A stretch of 64,000 bases of DNA from Dactylorhiza incarnata (Eukaryota; Streptophyta; Magnoliopsida; Asparagales; Orchidaceae), in assembly GCA_033032865.1 (NCBI GenBank), contig JAWHQI010000074.1, positions 9,976,501 to 10,040,500 on the forward strand, written 5' to 3'. The position numbers were made by a program, and so were the translations under genes. A model generated the notes under the pieces. It saw only the letters and a program-made list of their open reading frames with translations, was not told the origin of the DNA and made no database searches. Below, piece by piece: positions 1 to 10,740 of this stretch (position 1 is its first letter; every line of letters starts with the position of its first letter).

Positions 1-20
1 CAGTAAACCCATATCTTTCA
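1..20 (+). repeat. 3' tail of the Copia 5' LTR
   Basis: Bases 6-20 match the element's other LTR end at 35268-35282 and finish in CA, as LTRs do. The rest of this LTR is off-window. Confidence 0.8.
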
Positions 21-21
21 G

Positions 22-40
22 TTGCTATCAGAAGTAGGTT
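22..40 (+). other. Primer binding site of the Copia element (initiator tRNA-Met type, diverged)
   Basis: TTGCTATCAGAAGTAGG directly follows the LTR end and resembles the usual TGGTATCAGAGC site with several mismatches. Confidence 0.65.
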
Positions 41-101
41 CAGTTCAAAAGCTTAACAACTTAGAACAAGATCTCTAAAACTAGTGGGTTATAATAAACA
101 A

Positions 102-737
102 ATGACTGGTGAGCATCATAAGGAGATGAGCTCAATAAAGCTGCCTATCCGCACCAAGGAGAACTTCCCCATCTGGAAGCAAAGAATTAGGTTGTACATG
201 GAAGCCTCAGATCCTAGAGTCTATCTAGCAGTAGAAGAAGGACCCTATATTCCCATGAACATTCTTGTAGATCCAACAGTTGTTCCCACACCAAAGAAAC
301 GATCTGACTTCACCAAAGATGAAGTTGCCCTGGTCACTATGGGCAAAAGGGCTAAGAACATCATTGCAAATGCAATTGATGATTCAACATTCCAGAACCT
401 AATTCATTGCATGACAACTAAGGAGATGTGGAATTCTCTGGTTGTCTACATGGAAGGAACTGAAGAAGTTAGAGATGACAGGAAATCCCTCCTGAATCAG
501 GAGTATGAATCCTTCAGGCAAGATAAGAAGGATTACATAGCTACCTGCTTTGAGAAGTTCTTCAAGATTGTCAATGGGCTCAAAACTTATAGCAGAGAGT
601 TCAACAACTATGAACTAAATGATAAGTTCCTGAGATCCCTGAACAAAGAATGGGACATAAAGCTGTGTGCCATAAGAGAAGTCGACAATCTGGGAGAAAT
701 GGAGCCTAGACAGTTGAATGGCGCACAAGAATACTAA
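102..737 (+). pseudogene. gag: Copia Gag, N-terminal part
   Basis: The first ATG after the leader is at 102. The product begins with the typical Copia Gag pattern (KLPIRTKENFPIWKQRIRLYM) of the UBN2/gag-polypeptide family, the capsid domain that packages element RNA into particles. The match runs through about residue 200 (KEMWNSLVVYMEGTEEVRD, then a LLNQEYESFR segment). The frame is lost near 718-737: the Gag-like continuation resumes at 718 in another frame. A premature end and a frameshift make this a broken gene. Confidence 0.8.
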
Positions 738-1237
738 AATCAATGAACTGGAGGATCAATTTCTTAAGGAAAAGAAGATTGTGGCTAGTTATTCCAAGCC
801 ACAAATAGTTCTTTCCTTGATTGATAGATTTTTCACAAAAAAATAAGCAAGGTTTGGGCTATACTCAAGGTGAAAACATTGGGAAATCTTCCCAAGGAAA
901 GACAATCTTTAGAAAAGTGATTACACCCACAAACTCATATGATCACAACAACATCTATGGATGCAAAGAAAGCCAGGAGATTCATAGTGGACTTAAGCTG
1001 CCTTCTACCTGGCAGAGCAAAAGACAAACTTTCCTTGGGAAAAGTGCTTTATCTACACCCCAAAAGAATGCTCCAGTAAAGGCTTTCAAAAGTTGTAATG
1101 TTGGGGAGAACCTTTCAGCCTCCAAGAAGGGGAAGCTAGCTGTTAAGCAACAGCCTAACTCAGTCAGTTATAACACTACAAGAAAATCTAAATACAATAG
1201 ATTTGAGTGTTGGTGTTGTGGAAAGGTAGGGCACTTT
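718..1237 (+). pseudogene. gag: Copia Gag, C-terminal part with zinc knuckle, cut by element A
   Basis: Gag-like sequence continues from 718 in a second frame (charged, NELEDQFLKEKK) to a stop near 843, then in a third frame from 821. Near 1207-1236 lies a zinc knuckle (CWCCGKVGHF), the nucleic-acid-binding end of nucleocapsid. Element A inserted inside this knuckle at 1238, and the coding sequence resumes at 10746 after the duplicated ACTTT. The final cysteine of the CCHC pattern is not evident on the right-hand side. At least two frameshifts are present. Confidence 0.7.
1233..1237. repeat. Target-site duplication of element A (left copy)
   Basis: ACTTT directly left of the LTR; an identical copy sits at 10741-10745. 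Confidence 0.9.
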
Positions 1238-3358
1238 TGTCAAAACCCGCATTTTCCCAACATTTAAAATGCTATCAGAGTAGGGAAAGCTACGCATTGT
1301 GATGCCACGTCACGTAGGGGACGCCTACTGACGTTAAGGCAATTCAGCCTTCTTCGTAGTCAAGTAATTATTATTATTAACTCAAAGAGATTTAGATATA
1401 ATTTATGCAAAAGATTAACAAGCCGCGTCCCTCGGCTAGGTGGATCAACTAGTCCACGCTTTTAAAATATAGTTTTACGCAGCGGAAAAATACTTGATTT
1501 AATTACTTAGTGGCCTAAGTGAACATGAAGACCTAGTGAGGTGCACCATGCAAGATCGAATGTGTGGATTTACTATAGATAAAAGTAGATTTATCACGCG
1601 CAGAAAGTAGTGAGATTAGCTTTTCAAAACATGACATGCAATGCAACAATTACCTTAACATATCTAACAGGGGGCCATAAAGCCCACCAATATCTAACTA
1701 TTCCAGAACAAGTGTTCAAAAGTGAACCACAAGTAACAACAGCAGTGAAACAAAAATCTAACTAAACGGCACCACGGGTGTCAACACCTGACACGAACCC
1801 ATGGGCCGACAAGTCCACAGAATACTCTACCTCAAGAGAGTCAGAAGACGGCAACTAAAGCAACTCCGCACTAACACCTGCTACTGTCCAGAACCTGAGG
1901 CATTCAAAGAAAGAACACCTCAGAAGCAAGTTACAAGTGGTGCGGAAAACAAGAAAGTAAGCGACCTCCGCGAGACCGGAGGGAAATGGTATCTGCAAGG
2001 ATTAGTGATGACAAAGCTAGCAGCAAATAATCACAGGAAAAGAAACAGCAGGAGAATCTAATAAACAGCCGAAAAGGAAGCAGCAGCAGGAACTAAAAAG
2101 TCAGCGGAAAATGCTCACCAAACAAAGGTGAGAACACAGGCGATGACAAAACTCGCCATAAGCAAAAGAAAAGAACCATCAACTTTCAAATTATTAATCA
2201 TGTTACTCTTGTTCAGAATTATAGAGACTGATCAGCTCATCAGACAGACAAACAGAAAAAAAAAAGAGAAGCCGTGCGGGGATAAATCCCTATCGCATCG
2301 TCACGGCCCTCAGAGCACCGCACCGGTGGCACTACAAACATCGTGTACGACCTTCAACATAATTTATTAAATTAAAAGAGCATCGCACCGGTGGCACCGC
2401 CAACATCGTGTACGACCTCCAACGGACTCTTCACATTTTTTTCATGGCTCTTTCAAGGAGCAATGGGCGAGGCCCAACAGATCATATCACACTAAATTGC
2501 AAGCAGAAATGGAAAATACAAGGAGATATAATGCTGACAAAAGTCTTTTTATTAACTGGCAAAATATCAAATTATTAGCAGCAATAATAGAGAATAAAAT
2601 GGAGATATGGTGCAGTTAGATCAAGAGCACCGACTTGGAGCGGTTATATGGCAAAGAGAAAGAGCAAGGGCAAGAACACCACTTGCCTTAGGTTTTGCTG
2701 AAAAAAACTCTCTGAATCGCTCCCCGTTGTAGATCGGGTTACGAGAAGGCGAGAGGAGTCAAGATCTACAAGAGAACAGGCTAGAAAAGGTTAGGGTACA
2801 AAAGACCTAACGAAAAAGTTCCACGAAGCGGAAGGAAATTACCACGAGGACGAAGCTCTCGTCGAGAGCTTTCCGAATCTATGCCCGACTCGCGATTCCG
2901 ACCACCGGAGCTCCGTCGGCGGCGTCCGGAAGATTCGAGAAATCGCCGTCCCCGTCGCTCGATTCTAGTCTCTGGTTCGGACAGAATGAAGAAGGAGAAG
3001 AGGACTGAGCTCGTTTTCTTTTATGCAACATCATATAAATTTAATAATAATAATATCATTGTTATTATTATTATTATTAATAATAGCAGGAGCTGAAGTT
3101 GTCGACGCAAGGGGGGTTTGGAAGTCGACGCAGGGGGAAGTCGACGCAAGGCCGGGAAGTCGACGCAAGGGAAGAAATCGACGCATGCTTCGAGAAAGAA
3201 GGAGGATTCAACGCATGCTTTGAGAAGGGGAAGAAGGATTCAACGCATGCTTTGAGAAGGGGAAGAAGGATTCAACGCATGCTTTGAGAAAGGGAAGAAG
3301 GATTCAACGCAAGCTTGAATGAATGTACATATATATATACACGTTCATAATAATTTTT

Positions 3359-3392
<34 letters not shown>

Positions 3393-3811
3393 TTTATCAC
3401 AAAAAATAACGAACGCCGAATCCCACGAAAATTTCGCCTAAAGTGAACGGCGGCGCTACGAATCCAACGGCGAAGTTGGAATCAAAATCCGACGTGCCGT
3501 TTTCGAGATATGAATGGCGGAAGCTACGGCGAGCTTTAAATATACAAAACTTCTAAAATGCGCCGAGGCTCCAAAATGGCTCGGATCACGACGAAACTTG
3601 ATAGGCAAGTCTAAAATTAAATAATCTAATTTCCTAACGTAAAATTTTCCAATTCCAGGTCGTCGTAAAATTTGGTCGACTTGACCCAAACGGACGCGAA
3701 AACGCGCAAACGGCAACGCGCCGCTAACTCGACGTTAGAAGTAACGCCCCGACGTCATTAACACGCCACCACTGAATTAAACAAATACCGGAAAAAATCA
3801 GGGGCGTTACA
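1238..3811 (-). repeat. Element A 3' LTR (2574 bp)
   Basis: It aligns along its length with 8171-10740. In element orientation it begins TGTAACGCCCCTGA and ends in TGACA. It contains a tandem-repeat block (3098-3312) and AAT/ATT microsatellites. Short open frames in it, for example 1801-2061 and 2881-3096, are partly repeated in the other LTR and are not considered genes. Confidence 0.92.
3098..3312. repeat. Two consecutive short tandem-repeat arrays in the element A LTR
   Basis: First come about five units around AAGTCGACGCAAGG, then three to four units of about 31 bp around GAAGAAGGATTCAACGC. The same block recurs at 10030-10245 in the other LTR. Confidence 0.85.
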
Positions 3812-3830
3812 GCCACTCCCCCTAAAAGAA
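3812..3830 (-). other. Polypurine tract of element A
   Basis: On the minus strand this reads CTTTTAGGGGGAGTGGC directly before the 3' LTR, the usual plus-strand primer context for this Gypsy group. Confidence 0.8.
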
Positions 3831-3962
3831 AGTTTCGTCCCGAAATTTGACATAAGGGCAGAAAACAACATTAAGATAGGTGCAGGAACAACATTTGGAC
3901 AAATAATGGTGCAGGAGACAATATTTGGTCAAAAAGTAGTGCAGGAAGAGAAAAAGAGATTT

Positions 3963-4742
3963 TTACCTGAGCCAATAAAAGAAGAGGTGCGGATGAGATC
4001 CCCGCATAGCCGATTCCATCTCCCATGTTGCGCTCTCGACGTCATGATTTCGCCAAAGAACTTTTACCATGGGGATGAATTTCCTACGCAACACCCGCTC
4101 TTGGGTTTCCAAAATCCGAACAGGCTCCTCAACATAAGATAAATTGGGCTGAATCTGAGATACCAAATCGAGGACTTGACGATTGCTGCGGACACATTTC
4201 CTTAACTGACTCACATGGAACACATCATGGACGCCAGGGAAGGTAGCAGGTAACTCCAATCTATAAGCAGACACTCCGATGCGCTCAACGACCTGAAATG
4301 GCCCAACCTATCTGGGATCCAACTTGTGGTTCTTCCCAAATCTTTTAACGCCTGGCATTGGAGAGACCTTCAGAAAAACACTGTCCCCAACCGCAAACTC
4401 CAGATCTGCCCTTCTTTGATTGGCATACTTTTCATACCGCTCCTGAGCAACGCGGAGCTTCTTCCGAAAATTAGCCACCGCCTTTTCCATTTCCATCAAA
4501 GCTTCCGGACCTAGCAACGATCTCTTACCGGCTCCGGCCCAAAACAAGAGAGTCCTGCAGCGCCACCCATACAACGCTTCAAAAGGGGCCATCTGCAGAC
4601 TTTCTTGAAAACTATTATTGTAAGCAAACTCCATGAGTCTGAGGCGCTCGCCCCAAGCTCCACCATGCTCCAATATGTAACATCTGATCATATCTCCCAC
4701 GATCTGATTAACTTTCAGACCCTGAAGCTTCCACCAACTCAA
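3963..4742 (-). pseudogene. pol: Element A integrase, C-terminal half (two frames)
   Basis: Minus-strand pieces 4308-4742 and 3963-4274 match the integrase tail of element C. They include the region after the third catalytic site ([23 protein letters not shown]), the GPY-type segment ([19 protein letters not shown]) and a C-terminal chromodomain-like stretch ([17 protein letters not shown]). Such tails are typical of chromoviruses, which integrate into chromatin. The two pieces are in different frames with a stop at 4307. Most of the integrase catalytic core that should lie to the right (about 4743-4890) is deleted, so this copy cannot encode an enzyme. Confidence 0.82.
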
Positions 4743-6660
4743 CTAGATACGCGACACAAAAAGAACAAATCTTGGTGTTTCGATCTGACTCCAAACTTAA
4801 AGGTATATTTTATCCATTTATTCACGATAGCTCACACAATTTGTGTCTTCGGAAATAACTCATCAAACCGATAACAAATCTAATACCAGCAACCAATATG
4901 CTTCAAATCCGGGTGGTAACGAATGCCAATACCAGAATTCGCAATATATTTTATTCATTTTCTCTGGCGCAGAATAAACTCCTTCTGAGCGAAGATATGC
5001 TTCAATTCTTATGGTCCGTAAACCTTACATAATACGTCATACCAAAATAATCTCCAAGGCTCAATGCCTAGATTATTGGGGTAATTCCAAATCATGCGCA
5101 CGATAATTCTCGTCATGAATCTTCAATTGACTCGAATCGTATGCGATCACATTTTTTTTCGAGACATACCTGGGCTCAACGTACAACTTATCTACAAGAA
5201 TAGTACACCACTCCTTCAGTAGGTATGATCCAAAGCTGGAGCAGTGCTCATCTTCTATTTAATTCCTGAAAGGCTCCTTCGCACTAGTCACCCCAAACAA
5301 AATTTGGATTCTCCTACATAAACCTAACCAAGGACGCAATTAATCACACGAATCATTACACAAGCCTTCTATATCATCCTGCCAACCCTACAAAATTCCC
5401 TATTTCCTCGGATGTTGTAAATCTCTTCAAAATAAATCACTCAACGATCTATACTGGGTCCGTCGAAAACTCATCCTCATTAATAACATGACCCAAATAG
5501 GTAACTAAAGACATCCAAAACTTGTACTTGCTCATCTTGGCAAACGAACTTGCACTCTCACAACGTAGACCGCACCCAATCCCAAATGCTCAGCACGATC
5601 CTCTGCACTCTTAGAGTGTATCAAACATCATTTCTAAGGGCGGTCGCAAGATTGGTCCGGAAATTTTCTTAACACTCAATTCATCAAATTCATGAAGGCA
5701 GAGGAGACATTAGCTAAATCAAAGGTCGACACTAAGATCTCAAATAAAGCCGACAATGGGAACGAACAGGCAGTCCGTGGAACATCCAACTCACGGATCC
5801 TTCACAGATAAAAATCTAAACAAAGGCCAATCTCCGAGAATACGGATCTATCTCGCAACTGATCAAGCAAATCATCTATTCGAGGTGATGAACATTTACC
5901 TCGATAGTCACCTCATTCAACTCTGTACAATTTGTTCACAATCTTTTAGAAACATTCTTCTAGCTCACGCGGGACCATGCGACAAGGTGCCCTCGCAAAA
6001 GACGAGTATCTGGTTCAAGACCTAAAACAACTCTGCCTCTTTCTCAAGGGGAAGGCCGGAAAGACTAGCAGGAGAAACATTTGAACCTCTCACACAACAG
6101 AATGCGCGGCACAACGAGAGCATTTTCTCTCTAGAACAGAAATAGAGACGAGAAAAGACTCGCTGCCAGACTCTAAGGATTGACGAGCACGAACCGCAGA
6201 AATAACCAGAGAATCTTGATATGGGAATCCAACACTCAAGGGTTGGCCAATATCCAACGGGAAGTCTAGGTGCTTATCCTCTCACCGGTCTACAACGCCA
6301 AACTAGATCTCCAATCCATGCCCAAGGAATCATACTAACCTCTTCCAAATCTGGCACTTTCAATCGACATACTGTAGAAATCAAACCCAAGGAAAGGTTC
6401 AATGCTACTGAGTCACCCGAGGGAAAACTTAGCACGAAACAAATCACTAACTCGATCGGGAGTCAAGAAATGACCATTACAAAGATCCTAGCCACGAACA
6501 AGTGGATAACACCAAAATCAAAAGAACGCGTGCTCATCTGTTAATTATCTTAGCTTCCTTAAAAAAAATTGCACGAATAGCCAGCTGAACAGAAATCGAG
6601 ATAGCGAGGAACTATTAACTGAATCAGAATCTAACCTAAGATCACCAGGGTTGAAGATTG
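4743..6660 (-). pseudogene. pol: Element A protease, RT and RNase H remnants
   Basis: No long frame survives, but homology to element C can be followed on the minus strand. It covers an integrase zinc-region fragment near 4890-4930, the RT segment around the LGHVV motif near 5480-5540, the RT palm/thumb region near 5756-5900, and a protease segment near 6340-6470. The span is shorter than in C, so stretches are deleted. A copy of the C-type splice donor (GGTTAGA) lies near 6635 at the old gag/pol junction. Small open frames on the plus strand here (for example 5756-6025 and 6221-6544) are antisense shadows. Confidence 0.7.
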
Positions 6661-6683
6661 AGCTTCTCCCTCGCTCACCACGA

Positions 6684-7163
6684 TCAGTTTATCCTTCCCT
6701 TCATCCGACACCGGATCTCATCGTGCCCCTCTTTATTTCTTGTAGTGCAACCCAAATCACTTTTAGGTGAGTATTGAATTATGCTTACCCGTTGTTGCTT
6801 CTGAGCTTTTAGTTTCTTGAAACATTCTCCGAGCGAATGGCCTGACTGGCCACAGAAACTACATGCTTTCTCCCATCCTTTCTTTGGTGTGGGGCTAGAT
6901 GCCCATTGGCTTTCGCCATCCCCAACTTTTCTCTTTTCCTGTAACGAGGACATACAACGATCTTTGGCATTTCCAATAGCCTCAAACTTCAAGGCAGCTT
7001 CAACTGCTTTCGCATCAGCCTCGGATTGGTAGGCGTTAGCAAACTGCTGGATGTTACCTTGAGGATCACCCAAGAAATTTTTGACCTTGCACTCCTCAGT
7101 AGCTATAAACTCAGGAGCGAATCTATTCGATTTACCGATCTCACTCTGGTATTCAACCAACAC
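6684..7163 (-). pseudogene. gag: Element A Gag, C-terminal part with zinc knuckle
   Basis: The reading frame resembles element C Gag (the EFIATEECKVKNFLGDPQGN region, then AEAALKFEAIGNAKDRC), a lysine-rich linker and one clear zinc knuckle (CSFCGQSGHSLGEC). A second knuckle is partly preserved (TTRNKEGHDEIRCR). This is the capsid and nucleocapsid part of Gag. The N-terminal portion (about 7164-7500) is out of frame and eroded, and the start codon cannot be placed. Confidence 0.78.
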
Positions 7164-7806
7164 AGGAAACTACACACCAGGCTGCTGCCTCAAGGTGGCA
7201 GTAAGCAATGTCTGCAACTGCATTTGCATTACAAACACCTGCCTTGACATTGTTTCAATGCTCTGACGCAGTTCATCTAGTATCGCTTCGATAAGAGAAT
7301 CCGAAGACTCACCCTCAACTAGGAAATCGCCCCCATTGCAAAACGCCTCTGGGTCTACTTCTACAATTACAAACAGCGACTCATCAAGACCTAGCTTAAG
7401 ACACCTAAGCTAGCAAACTCGACCGCGTCGCTCTCCTACGAGACATGTCTACAAGATAGATGGACATTCAATCAGAAATAGGCTTAAAACTCTTAAGCCA
7501 AACAGACTTGGAAAAATTCACGGATCGATTCGAAACAGGAAAGAAAACAACATGCTATTGCTGTTACATTGTTCTGGAATTTCATGAAATGATGTCATGA
7601 TTAACTTAGGATGATGCACCATCATCCTATTGACTCTTGTGCTATGACATGAGTGCATGAACATTTAAATTTCTTTTCAAATCATGTGTGTACATATGTC
7701 ATCTGGTATGTCTTTAACTTGGCACGCGTGCTTATGCGATGATATGAATGTATGCAGTGCTATGCATTCTAGAAAGAGGCCTTAATGCATGTTATGAGCG
7801 GCGTAC

Positions 7807-7848
7807 ACATGTAATGTTATGCATCCCATACTACATAACATTACATGT
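7807..7848 (-). other. Element A leader hairpin 3 (15-bp perfect stem)
   Basis: Arms ACATGTAATGTTATG and its exact reverse complement enclose a 12-nt loop reading TAGTATGGGATG in element orientation. The same loop occurs in two more hairpins here and three in element C. Confidence 0.85.
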
Positions 7849-7891
7849 AACGAAAAAAGAAAACGTGCTAATGGGCATCCATGTAATGGTT

Positions 7892-7915
7892 GTTATGCAT
7901 CCCATACTACATAAC
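7892..7915 (-). other. Element A leader hairpin 2
   Basis: The loop is the same 12 nt. The 6-bp core stem is GTTATG/CATAAC, with imperfect outer pairing. Confidence 0.7.
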
Positions 7916-7955
7916 CGTCACATGTTGCCACCTATGGTGGATCCATATACAAACA

Positions 7956-7985
7956 CATATAATGCATCCCATACTACATAATATG
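7956..7985 (-). other. Element A leader hairpin 1
   Basis: The loop is the same 12 nt. The stem is CATATAATG against CATAATATG, 9 bp with one mismatch. Confidence 0.75.
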
Positions 7986-8157
7986 CCCCGTATACTTCTT
8001 ATCATGCTATGAGTGTAGTGACTATGCTTCGATCAAGACATATCGATGACATATCGGTGTGTGTATACAATGAAGTGATCTTATGAGGTTCTGCTTAGGA
8101 TAGCGGTCGTTTGGCTCACACGCCAAACCACCCAACTACCTTTTTCACAGAACCTCC

Positions 8158-8169
8158 CTCTAATACCAA
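8158..8169 (-). other. Primer binding site of element A (tRNA-Met type)
   Basis: On minus it reads TTGGTATTAGAG directly inside the 5' LTR, one change from the usual TTGGTATCAGAG. Confidence 0.85.
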
Positions 8170-8170
8170 C

Positions 8171-10288
8171 TGTCACAACCCACATTTTCCCAACATTTAA
8201 AATGCTATCAGAGTAGGGAAAGCTACGCATTGTGATGTCACGTCACGTAGGGGACGCCTACTGACGTTAAGGCAATTCATCCTTCTTCGTAGTCAAGCAA
8301 TTATTATTAACTCAAAGAGATTTAGATATAATTTATGCAAAAGATTAACAAGCCGCGTCCCTCAGCTAGGTGGATCAACTAGTCCATGCTCTTAAAATAT
8401 AGTTTTACGCAGCGGAAAAATACTTGATTTAATTACTTAGTGGCCTAAGTGAACATGAAGACCTAGTGAGGTGCACCATGCAAGATCGAATGTGTGGATT
8501 TACTATATATAAAAGTAGATTTATCACGCGCAGAAAGTAGTGAGATTAGCTTTTCAAAACATGACATGCAATGCAACAATTATCTTAACATATCTAACAG
8601 GGGGCCATAAAGCCCACCAATATCTAACCATTCCAGAACAAGTGTTCAAAAGTGAACCACAAGTAACAGCAGCAGTGAAACAAAAATCTAACTAAATGGC
8701 ACCACGGGCGTCAACACCTGACACGAACCCATGGGCCGACAAGTCCACAGAATACTCTACCTCAAGAGAGTCAGAAGACGGCAACTAAAGCAACTCCGCA
8801 CTAACACCTGCTACTGTCCAGAACCTGAGGCATTCAAAGAAAGAACACCTCAGAAGCAAGTTACAAGTGGTGCGGAAAACAAGAAAGTAAGTGATCTCCG
8901 CGAGATCGGAGGGAAATGGTATCTGCAAGGATTAGTGATGACAAAGCTGGCAGCAAATAATCACAGGAAAAGAAACAGCAGGAGAATCTAATAAACAGCC
9001 GAAAAGGAAGCAGCAGCAGGAACTAAAAAGTTAGCGAAAAATGCTCACCAAACAAAGGTGAGAACACAGGCGATGACAAAACTCGCCATAAGCAAAAGAA
9101 AAGAACCATCAACTTTCAAATTATTAATCATGTTACTCTTGTTCAGAATTATAGAGACTGATCAGCTCATCAGACAGACAAACAGAAAAAAAAAAAAGAG
9201 AAGCCGTGCGGGGATAAATCCCTATCGCATCGTCACGGCCCTCAGAGCACCGCACCGGTGGCACTGCCAACATCGTGTATGACCTTCAACAGAATTTATT
9301 AAATTAAAAGAGCATCGCACCGGTGGCACCGCCAACATCGTGTACGACCTCCAACGGACTCTTCACATTTTTTTTCATGGTTCTTTCAAGGAGCAATGGG
9401 CGAGGCCCAACAGATCATATCACACTAAATTGCAAGCAGAAATGGAAAATACAAGGAGATATAATGCTGACAAAAGTCTTTTTATTAACTGGCAAAATAT
9501 CAAATTATTAGCAGCAATAATAGAGAATAAAATGGAGATATGGCGCAGTTAGATCAAGAGCACCGGCTTGGAGCGGTTATATGGCAAAGAGAAAGAGCAA
9601 GGGCAAGAACACCACTTGCCTTAGGTTTTGCTGAAAAAAACTCTCCGAATCGCTCCTCGTTGTAGATCGGGTTACGAGAAGGCGAGAGGAGTCAAGATCT
9701 ACAAGAGATCAGGCTAGAAAAGGTTGGGGTACAAAAGACCTAACGAAAAAGTTCCACGAAGCGGAAGGAAATTACCACGAGGACGAAGCTCTCATCGAGA
9801 GCTTTCCGAATCTATGCTCGGCTCGTGATTCTGACCACCGGAGCTCCGTCGGCGGCGTCCGGAAGATTCGAGAAATCGTTGTCCCCGTCGCTCGATTCTA
9901 GTCTCTGGTTCGGACAGAATGAAGAAGGAGAAGAGGACTGGGGTCGTTTTCTTTTATGCAACATCATATAAATTTAATAATAATAATATCATTGTTATTA
10001 TTATTATTAAGAATAGCAGGAGCTGAAGTTGTCGACGCAAGGGGGGTTTGGAAGTCGACGCAGGGGGAAGTCGACGCAAGGCCGGGAAGTCGACGCAAGG
10101 GAAGAAATCGACTCATGCTTCGAGAAAGAAGGAGGATTCAACTCATGCTTTGAGAAGGGGAAGAAGGATTCAACGCATGCTTTGAGAAGGGGAAGAAGGA
10201 TTCAACGCATGCTTTGAGAAGGGGAAGAAGGATTCAACGCAAGCTTGAATGAATGTATATATATACACGTTCATAATAATTTTTATAA

Positions 10289-10322
<34 letters not shown>

Positions 10323-10740
10323 TTATCACAAAAAATAACGAACGCCGAATCCCACGAAAATTTCGCCTAAAGTGAACGGCGGCGCTACGAATCCAACGAC
10401 GAAGTTAGAATCAAAATCCGACGTGCCGTTTTTGAGATATGAATGGCGGAAGCTACGACGAGCTTTAAATATACAAAACTTCTAAAATGCGCCGAGGCTC
10501 CAAAATGGCTCGGATCGTGACGAAACTTGATAGGCAAGTCTAAAATTAAATAATCTAATTTCCTAACGTAAAATTTTCCAATTCTGGGTCGTCGCAAAAT
10601 TTGGTCGACTTGACCCAAACGGACGCGAAAACGCGCAAACGGCAACGCGCCGCTAACTCGACGATAGAAGTAACGCACCGACGTCATTAACACGCCACCA
10701 CTAAATTAAACAAATACCGGAAAAAATCAGGGGCGTTACA
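8171..10740 (-). repeat. Element A 5' LTR (2570 bp)
   Basis: Pair of 1238-3811, with scattered substitutions and microsatellite length changes near 10285-10322. The LTR ends abut the PBS on the left and the ACTTT duplication on the right. Confidence 0.92.

Larger units (their letters stand above)
1238..10740 (-). mobile_element. Element A: Ty3/Gypsy retrotransposon, Tekay/Del-like, internally decayed
   Basis: It has two long LTRs (1238-3811 and 8171-10740), begins TG and ends CA, and is flanked by perfect 5-bp duplications ACTTT (1233-1237 and 10741-10745). PBS and PPT place the coding strand on minus. The internal region is only 4.36 kb and holds gag, protease, RT and integrase remnants similar to element C, full of stops and missing part of the integrase core. 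LTR ends, PPT and leader closely resemble element C, so A and C are sister subfamilies. It lies inside the Gag gene of the Copia element. Confidence 0.93.

Noticed and set aside
7748..7981. Open frame over the element A leader hairpins
   Set aside because: On the opposite strand to the element, with no domain; the hairpin repeats explain it.
10285..10322. AAT/ATT runs near 3041-3090, 3355-3395 and 10285-10322
   Set aside because: Ordinary microsatellites that differ in length between the two LTRs; no function inferred.
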